Assembly (NCBI GenBank): GCA_007125275.1
Contig: SLDN01000018.1
Coordinates: 1-6,654, forward strand
DNA from: Bacteroidales bacterium
Lineage (GTDB): Bacteria; Bacteroidota; Bacteroidia; Bacteroidales; UBA7960
DNA: 6,654 nucleotides
Reading direction: 5' to 3'
Shown piece after piece: positions 1-6,079 of this stretch. Numbering within the stretch: the first letter of the stretch is position 1; every line of letters starts with the position of its first letter. The notes under the pieces are model-generated. The model made no database searches and had not been told where the DNA came from. It saw nothing but the letters and a program-made list of their open reading frames with translations. Both the position numbers and the translations under genes were made by a program.

Positions 1-462
1 GAACCGCTGCACTCATTTTATGAAGAAAAGAGCATTTACTGGCTTGACGACTGGGAACTTGTGAATAAGACGATCATCAAAACACTCAAGGTCGCTTCCG
101 CATCGGAAGGTCATCTTGATTTCCCGGGTTTATATAAGGATGCATCAGATCGTGAGTTTGCCAGGGAGTTGTTTAAAAGAACCATCATAAACAGGACTGA
201 ATTTGATAATATCATATCAGCAAAAACAAAAAACTGGGACACAGAGCGCATTGCCCTCATGGACATGATTATTATGCAGATGGCAATCAGCGAAATACTG
301 AAATTTCCGGATATCCCTGTAAAAGTGAGCCTTAATGAGTATATTGAGCTCTCCAAAATGTACAGCACTCCGAAAAGCAATGTATTTGTCAACGGCATAC
401 TGGATAAACTTGTTGAAGATTTCACCAGGCAGAAACTGATATCAGCTCATTCGGTAAGATAA
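1..462 (+). CDS. nusB: Transcription antitermination factor NusB, 3' part (5' end outside window)
   Basis: NusB binds boxA RNA together with S10 (NusE) and supports antitermination, chiefly on rRNA operons, in the cytoplasm. The reading frame is open from base 1 and ends with TAA at 460-462, giving 153 visible residues. A GTG at 61 could be read as a start, but the codons before it encode an in-frame segment (IYWLDDWELVNKTI) typical of the middle of Bacteroidota NusB, so the gene runs in from the left. The visible part carries the all-helical NusB core: FARELFKRT, then the W-x-x-x-R-(I)-A-L-M-D helix, the conserved P-V-K-V-S-L-NEYIELSK stretch and the closing FVNGILDKL motif. Bacteroidota NusB proteins are usually about 300 residues, so roughly half is missing, through the window edge and not through mutation. 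yajC follows after 74 bp. Identification is firm; only the start is unknown. Confidence 0.93.
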   Translation, partial: EPLHSFYEEKSIYWLDDWELVNKTIIKTLKVASASEGHLDFPGLYKDASDREFARELFKRTIINRTEFDNIISAKTKNWDTERIALMDMIIMQMAISEILKFPDIPVKVSLNEYIELSKMYSTPKSNVFVNGILDKLVEDFTRQKLISAHSVR

Positions 463-488
463 TTCTTAAATGTCTCCGTCTGATTTAT

Positions 489-496
489 TAACTTTG
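489..496 (+). promoter_or_regulatory. Possible Bacteroidota -7 promoter box upstream of yajC
   Basis: The sequence TAACTTTG matches the Bacteroidota housekeeping -7 consensus TAnnTTTG exactly and lies 40 bp before the yajC start, in the only AT-rich gap on this side of the block. Transcription from it would begin near 500-504 and give a leader of roughly 35 nt. No clear TTTG -33 element is seen at the expected distance (about 463-472 reads TTCTTAAATG), so this is a half-site match. It would drive yajC, the YbbR-like gene and coaE. Confidence 0.35.
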
Positions 497-536
497 CCTT
501 TTTAAATAACCGATTTTTTAACTTAAAACGAATGCG

Positions 537-860
537 ATGAACTTGTTGTATATTTTATTAATGGCCCCTGAAGGCGGCGGTGGCGGAATTGGTGCTTTCC
601 TACCCCTCATTCTGATTATTGTTGTCTTTTACCTGTTTTTTATTCGCCCACAGATGAAAAAGCAGAAGGACTTGCGCAAGTTTCGCGAGAATCTGCGCAA
701 GGGTGATAAGATCATTACCATTGGTGGCATCCACGGAAGAATCGTTGAAGAGCAGGAGAAGACGTTCACCATTGAGGTTGAAGGCGGCATCAGATTGCGC
801 ATCGAGCGTTCAGCAGTTGCAATGGATGGGGCCTCTGAACAGCTTGGTGATAAACGATAA
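537..860 (+). CDS. yajC: Preprotein translocase accessory subunit YajC
   Basis: YajC is a small inner-membrane protein that associates with SecDF and the SecYEG translocon and assists export without being the channel. The 107-residue product fits the family length. It has a glycine-rich N-terminal segment (five Gly at residues 13-17), one transmembrane helix at about 20-36, the hallmark IRPQ-x-K-K-x-K just after it (36-42) and the cytosolic GDKIITIGGIHG motif with a short beta-rich tail. The ATG at 537 is chosen because it gives the complete N-terminal segment before the helix; an ATG at 532 is out of frame and meets a stop after two codons. The stop codon (858-860) abuts the ATG of the next gene with no spacer, so translation of the two is probably coupled. 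Placement between nusB and a YbbR-like gene is common in Bacteroidota. No internal defects seen. Confidence 0.95.
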   Translation: MNLLYILLMAPEGGGGGIGAFLPLILIIVVFYLFFIRPQMKKQKDLRKFRENLRKGDKIITIGGIHGRIVEEQEKTFTIEVEGGIRLRIERSAVAMDGASEQLGDKR

Positions 861-1868
861 ATGACCTGGAGATTCTTATTGCAAAAACAGTCTTCGCTGT
901 CTCCCGGTGAGGCAGCCAACAAGCGCAGGATATATATTTTTATCCTGTGCGTGTTTATTAGTACGCTGTTTTGGCTTTTCAACAAGCTCTCGCAGGAGAC
1001 CTCCGCCACTTTAAGCACACCCATCGTTTTTGTATCATTTCCTGATGGGTTGGTTGCTGCCTCACAAAGTGACAGCATCATCCATTACAGGCTGAAATCT
1101 ACCGGTATAAGGATTATACGGGCTTTTTGGCTTTTACCTTCCGACACATTGTTTATCCAGTCTGACGCCTTGCCCGTGACACGTCGTGATGGCAAAAACC
1201 TCTATTTCATTGACGAGAACCGCCTGAATGCGATGCTTGCCAATCGGTTTACTCAGTGGTCAAATGTCGAAAATGTGCATCCGGATACAGTTTTTGTTGA
1301 ACTAGTAGCGGTCATTAGCAAGCGACTGCCGGTAAAACTTGATGCAGATATCACTTTTGAACAGCGCTTTCGCCCCTATGGAGATATCACAATTGAACCT
1401 GACAGCATCCTGGTCACCGGGCCGGAAACCATTCTTGATACACTTAGATTTGTAGCAACAGAGCATTGGTCATCAGGACGGCTGCGACAAAATACGCAAC
1501 AAATGCTCAGGCTCAAGAAACCACTGCCTCTGAAATCATTGCATCTGGAGACAGAAAAGATACAACTTACCATTCCGGTAGCTGAATTTACTGAATCATC
1601 AATTGAATTGCCTCTGCAGGTTATAAGCCCCGAGGGCTCCAGCCCGGCAAACGTAAGATTGTTCCCAAACAAGGTTACTGTCAACTACCTCGTGGCCCTT
1701 AATGATTATGCATCGGTTAACGAACAGATGTTCAGGGCGAGTGTGCCTTGTCCCGTAAGCATTGACTCAGATGATGGACGCTTAACTGTTGAGCTTGACT
1801 CGTATCCTTCTTTTGTTGACGTGTTAAGCATCTCGCCGCCTATTATTGAATATATCATCATTGAATGA
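861..1868 (+). CDS. YbbR-like domain protein, membrane anchored
   Basis: The 335-residue product has a basic stretch (K21-R22-R23) followed by one transmembrane helix at about residues 24-40, which predicts a cytosolic N-terminus and an extracytoplasmic body. The rest is beta-rich and repetitive in the style of YbbR domains. The clearest repeat unit lies around residues 155-210: a Leu-Pro-Val-Lys strand, an F-R-P-Y-G turn, then IEPDSILVTGPETILDTL, which matches the characteristic 'P-x-x-V-x-V-x-G-P-x-x-x-L' signature of these domains. In Firmicutes the YbbR protein CdaR regulates the diadenylate cyclase CdaA; no cyclase gene is present here, so that role should not be transferred. The gene starts directly at the yajC stop and ends 7 bp before coaE, so it belongs to the same transcript. 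Family membership is well supported; function is unknown. The protein diverges strongly outside the YbbR unit, as is usual for this family. Confidence 0.85.
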   Translation: MTWRFLLQKQSSLSPGEAANKRRIYIFILCVFISTLFWLFNKLSQETSATLSTPIVFVSFPDGLVAASQSDSIIHYRLKSTGIRIIRAFWLLPSDTLFIQSDALPVTRRDGKNLYFIDENRLNAMLANRFTQWSNVENVHPDTVFVELVAVISKRLPVKLDADITFEQRFRPYGDITIEPDSILVTGPETILDTLRFVATEHWSSGRLRQNTQQMLRLKKPLPLKSLHLETEKIQLTIPVAEFTESSIELPLQVISPEGSSPANVRLFPNKVTVNYLVALNDYASVNEQMFRASVPCPVSIDSDDGRLTVELDSYPSFVDVLSISPPIIEYIIIE

Positions 1869-1875
1869 GCATGCC

Positions 1876-2475
1876 ATGATGAGAATTGGACTTACAGGAA
1901 ACATCGGAAGTGGAAAAACCACGGTTAGCCGGCTTTTTGCCATGCATGGTGTGCCTCTGTATTATGCTGATGAGAGGGCGAAGCACTTTCTAAATACACC
2001 TGATACCTTGATGAAAATCAGGGAGGCTTTTGGAGATGCATGCATTGATGGCGAAGGGAAGCCGGATAGAAAAAAAATTGCGGAGCTTGTATTTGGTGAT
2101 GCTGACAAGCTCGAAATACTCAATAACATCATCCATCCGCAGGTGCGACAGGATTTTCTGGATTGGACTGCCGGGCAGTTGCATCACCCTTATGTGATCA
2201 TGGAGGCTGCAATTCTATTTGAAAGCGGACAATACAAAAGCTTCCATAAAGTCATCATTGTCACCGCGCCCGAAACATTGCGAATTGAAAGGGTTTGTTC
2301 ACGAGATGCAGTTCATCCTGAGGATGTCAAAAAGAGGATGCAACACCAGATGAAAGAAGATGCGAAGGTGCCGCTTGCCGACTTTGTAATCAACAATAAT
2401 GGGCAAGAATTGCTCATCCCACAAGTAGAAGCAGTACACAAGCAGATTCTGGCCCTATGCAAACAGGGTAAATAA
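1876..2475 (+). CDS. coaE: Dephospho-CoA kinase
   Basis: CoaE phosphorylates the 3'-hydroxyl of dephospho-CoA with ATP, the last step of coenzyme A synthesis, in the cytosol. The 199-residue product has the expected family length. It shows a P-loop at residues 8-15 (GNIGSGKT), the substrate-side motif around Y30-A31-D32 (the family's D-A-D, with Tyr in the first position), the I-I-HP-x-V segment, the AILFESG motif at the start of the lid/core strand, Arg-rich CoA/ATP-binding residues in the R-I-E-R-V-C-S-R-D segment, and the closing K-x-x-x-A-D-F-V-I-N-N-N-G strand. The start is placed at ATG 1876 (MMRIGLTG); ATG 1879 is equally possible. A TTG at 1846 would add ten residues overlapping the upstream gene and is not needed. 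The gene lies 7 bp after the YbbR-like gene and is the last of the first block. Confidence 0.95.
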   Translation: MMRIGLTGNIGSGKTTVSRLFAMHGVPLYYADERAKHFLNTPDTLMKIREAFGDACIDGEGKPDRKKIAELVFGDADKLEILNNIIHPQVRQDFLDWTAGQLHHPYVIMEAAILFESGQYKSFHKVIIVTAPETLRIERVCSRDAVHPEDVKKRMQHQMKEDAKVPLADFVINNNGQELLIPQVEAVHKQILALCKQGK

Positions 2476-2485
2476 TTGGAGTGGC

Positions 2486-2517
2486 CGCAAAATAAGCATG
2501 CCGGCTGTTGCGTTTTT
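2486..2517 (+). terminator. Possible weak intrinsic terminator after coaE
   Basis: Eleven bases after the coaE stop, CGCAA (2486-2490) can pair with TTGCG (2508-2512). Within it AGC (2495-2497) can pair with GCT (2504-2506), leaving a 6-nt loop and small asymmetric bulges. The right arm runs straight into five Ts (2513-2517). The layout, an imperfect stem followed by a T run in the gap between two gene blocks, fits a Rho-independent terminator, but the stem is short and interrupted, so it may be inefficient. Confidence 0.35.
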
Positions 2518-2557
2518 GATTAGTACAAATTTAATAACCCTTTTTTAAGATTTTGAT

Positions 2558-3649
2558 TTGTTAGTTTTGTTGAAAAAATTATTTCTGTCGGCTGCTTGTT
2601 TTTTGCTTGTTTCTACTGTTCAGCTTTATGGACAGCAGCAAAGCGGCCGCGTCTACGAGTTTTTAAATCTGCCGGCCACCGCCAGGGTGACAGCCCTGGG
2701 TGGATATGCTTTCCCAACCCTCGATAACGATCTGGGAATGGCTCTTTTCTATCCCGCACTGCTTACACAGGATGTCAACCACCACCTCAGCCTTAATTTT
2801 GTTGATTATTTTGATGACATCAACTACGGCACAGTCGCATTTGCACAGTATTTTGAACGGCTTGGCCAGTTCAGCGGGGCACTCAGCTATATTGACTATG
2901 GAAGCTTTGTAGAAGCCAATGAAAGCGGTGACATCATTGGCAGGTTCACAGCCGGCGAATACAGTTTGCAGATAGGGTGGGGCAGGCAGCTTACCGACAG
3001 ACTGATGATGGGCAGCAACCTTAAGATCATCTATTCTTCATTTTATACCTACGACTCAATGGGGATGGCGGTTGATCTCTCCCTGGCGTATATCAACCCC
3101 GATCAGCTTGTAGCTGCATCCATTGTAGCCAGAAATATTGGCAGACAGATCACTTACTATCACGGCAATAACAGGGAATCCTTGCCGTTTGACCTGGCAT
3201 TTGGGGTGTCTAAAAAACTGCAAAATGCACCTTTCCAGTTCTCACTTGTTGCGAACAACCTGCATAATTATAACCTGGTCTATGATTCGCCTATGTTTTT
3301 GCCCGATCATTTTAACACAGACGATGATAGCCAAACCTTCCAGGAGCGTGTGAGTGATTTTGGAGATAACCTGATGCGTCACCTTGCTGTGGGTGTTGAA
3401 TTCCAGCCCCTGGAAAGCTTCAGTTTCAGGATGGGATACAATTATCGCCGCCGCCAGGAAATGAAGGTCGACTCACGGCTGTCTACCGTCGGTTTCTCGT
3501 GGGGCTTTGGTATAAAAATATCCCGCTTTCAGCTTCAATATGGCAGGTCTAACTATCACCTGGCAGGCGCTCCCAACCACATTTCAATCAGCACCAGCCT
3601 CCAGGACCTGTTTCGACAACCGGTAATACAGACAAATGGGATTGAGTGA
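2558..3649 (+). CDS. porQ: Type IX secretion system outer-membrane protein PorQ
   Basis: PorQ is an outer-membrane beta-barrel of the T9SS. In Porphyromonas it is paired with the surface protein PorZ and acts in the terminal attachment of cargo. The product is 363 residues from TTG 2558, or 359 from TTG 2570. It has a lysine pair, a hydrophobic stretch and a small-residue cleavage region ending near LYGQQQ, i.e. a Sec signal peptide. The mature protein opens with the PorQ/PorV-type segment GRVYEFLNLPATAR followed by ALGG, then N-D-x-G-x-A-L-F-Y-P-A-L. The rest is alternating barrel strands, including an NLKIIYSSFYTYDSMGMAVD stretch and an ARNIG-Q-Y segment typical of the FadL-like PorV/PorQ group. 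No ATG or GTG start is available: an in-frame TAA at 2546 leaves only TTG codons at 2558, 2567 and 2570. TTG 2570 gives the neatest signal peptide (MKKLFLS). The stop overlaps the start of the protease gene. Older annotations often mislabel this family as penicillin-binding protein. Confidence 0.85.
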   Translation: MLVLLKKLFLSAACFLLVSTVQLYGQQQSGRVYEFLNLPATARVTALGGYAFPTLDNDLGMALFYPALLTQDVNHHLSLNFVDYFDDINYGTVAFAQYFERLGQFSGALSYIDYGSFVEANESGDIIGRFTAGEYSLQIGWGRQLTDRLMMGSNLKIIYSSFYTYDSMGMAVDLSLAYINPDQLVAASIVARNIGRQITYYHGNNRESLPFDLAFGVSKKLQNAPFQFSLVANNLHNYNLVYDSPMFLPDHFNTDDDSQTFQERVSDFGDNLMRHLAVGVEFQPLESFSFRMGYNYRRRQEMKVDSRLSTVGFSWGFGIKISRFQLQYGRSNYHLAGAPNHISISTSLQDLFRQPVIQTNGIE

Positions 3650-3690
3650 TGAGGATGAAGATGAGGATGAGGATGAAGATGAGGATGAAA
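3649..3690 (+). repeat. Tandem hexanucleotide repeat, (ATGARG)6 plus ATGAAA, at the protease start
   Basis: Seven contiguous 6-bp units start at 3649, 3655, 3661, 3667, 3673, 3679 and 3685. Four read ATGAGG, two ATGAAG and the last ATGAAA. In the protease frame they encode alternating Met and Arg/Lys immediately before the hydrophobic core of the signal peptide. Each unit contributes an in-frame ATG. Because the unit is 6 bp, gain or loss of units cannot shift the frame but would change the number of start codons and the positive charge of the N-terminus. Confidence 0.95.
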
Positions 3691-5316
3691 AAGCTATTGG
3701 TTTACATATTTGTGGTGTTGTTATTTCCGGTTAGCTCCTTGGGACGCCCTGCCGTAAAAGAGCATTTTCCGGTAACGCGAACAGGCGATTGGGTTTTTTT
3801 TTCTGATAAGAAAGGCGTTGACTTTGATCCGTATACTTTTTTTGATCCAAAAGCCATTGAACGCCGGCAAAAACTTGGCCTCAGTCTTTTCGACACCCTT
3901 GATTATCCTGTGAGCGACGCATACCTGCATCGGCTTGGCGATTATGTTGACTCAGTTGGGCTTGTCTCGCGGTGGTTCAACGCCGCTTATGTCTATGCCT
4001 CCGCCTTACAGATCTCTGAAGTAGAACAACTGGCCTTTGTCGATTCAGTCCGGCCGTCATCGTTACGACTGTTGCTTGCCTCAAACGAAAAGGATACCGA
4101 TGAACATGCTTTGCTGGCAAAGGCTGACACCGTTTTGTTGAATACCCAGTTGCGCCATATGTCAGGCACGATGTTCCACGAAAACAATTATTTTGGTCAG
4201 GGCGTCCGCATAGCCGTTTTTGATGCCGGCTTCAGGGGTGTGAAAACACATCCTGCCTTCAGGCATCTTGTTGATGATGGCAGATTAATCGCCACATACG
4301 ATTTTCACAGGCAAAGGGAGAATGTGTATGTTTCAAGCACCCATGGCACCATGGTTTTATCGGCCATTGCCGGTTTGCTTGACGGACAGCCCATGGGTTT
4401 GGCTCCCGGGGCGGAGTTTTTGCTGGCCCGCACAGAGATCCGCCGCGAACCGCTGGCCGAAGAAAAATACTGGCTGGCTGCCGTGGAGTGGGCTGATCAG
4501 CACGGTGCCGACATCATCAACTCCTCACTTGGATACATCTACCACAGGTACTATCCGGAAGAGATGGATGGGCAGACCTCACTGGTGGCCCGCGCCGCAC
4601 ACATCGCCGCCAGGAAGGGAATCCTGATTGTCAATTCAGCCGGCAACCAGGGCAACGACGAACATTGGCGTATCATCGTTACGCCGGCCGATGCCGATAG
4701 CGTGCTCACGGTTGGTGCCCTCGATTATCCGTCAATGCTCAGGGCATCATATAGCTCTTTAGGTCCGACTGCCGATGGCCGCATGAAACCCAATGTAAGT
4801 GCCCTCGGAAGCGTTGTGACCGCATCACGGCGCCAGCTCGCCAAACCCCAGGGCACCTCGTTCGCAAGTCCGCTGGTAACAGGCTTCGCCGCCTGCCTGA
4901 TGCAAATGTACCCGACCTGGTCCAATATGGATATTTTCAATGCCATTGAAAGAAGTGCAACACTATACCCATATTACGATTATGCGCACGGCCATGGAGT
5001 CCCTCAGGCATCAAACTTTTTTAATCAAAATGCCGGATTCCGCATGCCCACCTTTGACATTATCGCAGGCAATGACTCCATAAAAATATTTCTTCGGGAA
5101 AGAATTGGCCAGGGTGACCAACCAAACGCTGCCAAAATCGCGGAAAATAAATATCTTTACTACCACAAACGAAACGCCGATGGCACCATAGCCAGGTATT
5201 ATGTTGTTGACCTTGAGGATGCTGACAAAATTAGTATTGCAAGAGATGCCTTTAATGACGGTCAACAGCTGTTCATACACTTCAATGGCTATACCTCCGG
5301 CATTCGCGTGAAATAA
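3649..5316 (+). CDS. Exported subtilisin-like serine peptidase (S8 family)
   Basis: The product is an endopeptidase of the subtilase family, exported by Sec. Numbered from ATG 3649 (555 residues), the catalytic residues are Asp192 in VFDAGF, His232 in STHGTMV and Ser404 in GTSFASPLVTG, with the oxyanion Asn333 in NSAGNQG, so it should be active. A signal peptide covers about residues 13-32 (MKKLLVYIFVVLLFP..SLG). Residues 40-135 resemble the propeptide of Bacteroidota subtilases: a G-D-W-V-F-F-S-D-K strand, DP-x-x-FF-x-x-x-A-I-x-R-R, and SRWFNAAYVYA. About 95 residues follow the catalytic domain, with strands around KYLYYHKRN and QQLFIHFNGYTSG; I see no standard T9SS sorting domain there. The start is ambiguous. 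GTG 3646 overlaps the porQ stop by 4 bp, ATG 3649 overlaps it by 1 bp, and six further in-frame ATGs follow in a hexamer repeat. The last, ATG 3685, gives the cleanest signal peptide. The location suggests co-expression with porQ. Confidence 0.88.
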   Translation: MRMKMRMRMKMRMKKLLVYIFVVLLFPVSSLGRPAVKEHFPVTRTGDWVFFSDKKGVDFDPYTFFDPKAIERRQKLGLSLFDTLDYPVSDAYLHRLGDYVDSVGLVSRWFNAAYVYASALQISEVEQLAFVDSVRPSSLRLLLASNEKDTDEHALLAKADTVLLNTQLRHMSGTMFHENNYFGQGVRIAVFDAGFRGVKTHPAFRHLVDDGRLIATYDFHRQRENVYVSSTHGTMVLSAIAGLLDGQPMGLAPGAEFLLARTEIRREPLAEEKYWLAAVEWADQHGADIINSSLGYIYHRYYPEEMDGQTSLVARAAHIAARKGILIVNSAGNQGNDEHWRIIVTPADADSVLTVGALDYPSMLRASYSSLGPTADGRMKPNVSALGSVVTASRRQLAKPQGTSFASPLVTGFAACLMQMYPTWSNMDIFNAIERSATLYPYYDYAHGHGVPQASNFFNQNAGFRMPTFDIIAGNDSIKIFLRERIGQGDQPNAAKIAENKYLYYHKRNADGTIARYYVVDLEDADKISIARDAFNDGQQLFIHFNGYTSGIRVK

Positions 5317-5336
5317 TATTTTAAAGAGACTGGCGG

Positions 5337-6038
5337 ATGTTAAAACTAATCTTTACGCTGCTTTCACTTGGCTTTCTGACAGTTGGTTACGGACAAACGG
5401 TTGTAATCGCAGAAGATGTTGATCAGCAGGAGGAAACACACGAATTCGGGATGAACAGAAAGCATTACACACATACCTTTCTTAGTGTTTTGTTCGTAGC
5501 AGGCCCGCCGGAACATCCTGGCGCCGATGTGATATACGGAAGGTCCAGAACACTTGAATTTGGTTACAGGTATAAAAGAAGGTTGTCAGAAACATTTTCA
5601 TTTGGAAGCGAAATAACAGGACGCAGGAATGCCTTTCACCTCAAGCAATCAGAAACAAAATCAGTCCCTGACACAATAATCAGGGATAGTGAAAAACTGG
5701 TGTTCCTGGAAGCAGGCATCGGGGCATTTACGCGAATCAACTTTGGACAGAGAGGTAACTACATTGGGCGTTTTTTAGATGCCGGCATTTATGCATCCTG
5801 GATTTTTCATACCAGACACGTCTTGTTTTATGAAGAAGAGAATGTTCATTACCGCGTAAGGAAAACCGGCATGAAATACCCGGCAAACCTGGATTATGGA
5901 TTGATAGCAAGGATAGGTTTCAACAACCTCGTCTTTAAAGGCACTTACCGTATGTCTGGATTGTTTAAGGAGTCCGCCGGCTTGCCGGAACTCCCGAGAT
6001 ATGCCGTGGGTGTTGAGTTTGGACTGCATCCGTTTTAA
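5337..6038 (+). CDS. Predicted outer-membrane beta-barrel protein, function unknown
   Basis: I do not recognise a characterised family with certainty. The 233-residue product has a typical Bacteroidota signal peptide (MLKLIFTLLSLGFLTVGYG, cleaved before Q20). The mature part consists of alternating hydrophobic/polar strands: LEFGYRYKRRL, TFSFGSEITGR, LVFLEAGIGAFTRINFG, FLDAGIYASWIF, LDYGLIARIGF and YAVGVEFGLHPF. The C-terminal residue is Phe, the usual signal for outer-membrane insertion. The size suggests a small barrel of about 8-10 strands, similar in outline to PorT-like and OmpW/OmpA-barrel porin-family proteins. ATG 5337 is chosen because it directly begins the signal peptide; only a weak purine stretch (AAAGAG) precedes it. 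It begins 20 bp after the protease stop, so it is probably co-transcribed with porQ and the protease. A structural or T9SS-related role is possible by context only. Confidence 0.7.
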   Translation: MLKLIFTLLSLGFLTVGYGQTVVIAEDVDQQEETHEFGMNRKHYTHTFLSVLFVAGPPEHPGADVIYGRSRTLEFGYRYKRRLSETFSFGSEITGRRNAFHLKQSETKSVPDTIIRDSEKLVFLEAGIGAFTRINFGQRGNYIGRFLDAGIYASWIFHTRHVLFYEEENVHYRVRKTGMKYPANLDYGLIARIGFNNLVFKGTYRMSGLFKESAGLPELPRYAVGVEFGLHPF

Positions 6039-6079
6039 AAACCATCGCCTTCCGGATGACCCGGTAACGGAACGCACAT

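Noticed and set aside
111..425. A - strand open frame of 104 codons inside nusB
   Set aside because: It is fully antisense to a well-supported gene and its translation shows no recognisable motif; it is a shadow frame.
61..462. A complete 133-residue nusB starting at GTG 61
   Set aside because: The frame is open to base 1 and the upstream residues match the family, so the gene is cut by the window edge and GTG 61 is an internal Val codon.
629..1081. A - strand open frame of 150 codons across yajC and the YbbR-like gene
   Set aside because: It spans two real genes in antisense and the translation is low in recognisable motifs, rich in Ser and Cys as shadow frames often are.
2507..2540. A promoter for porQ using TTTTTG at 2513-2518 as the -33 element
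   Set aside because: No TAnnTTTG-like box is found at the expected distance around 2535-2545, so the element was not reported as a promoter.
3649..3690. The hexamer tract as a CRISPR-like or mobile-element end repeat
   Set aside because: Units are 6 bp, contiguous and in frame with a coding sequence, with no spacers, inverted ends or transposase nearby; it is a simple tandem repeat.
4322..4627. A + strand frame of 101 codons inside the protease gene
   Set aside because: It lies within the catalytic domain in another frame; its odd Trp/Pro/Thr-rich composition is typical of an off-frame reading of GC-rich coding sequence.
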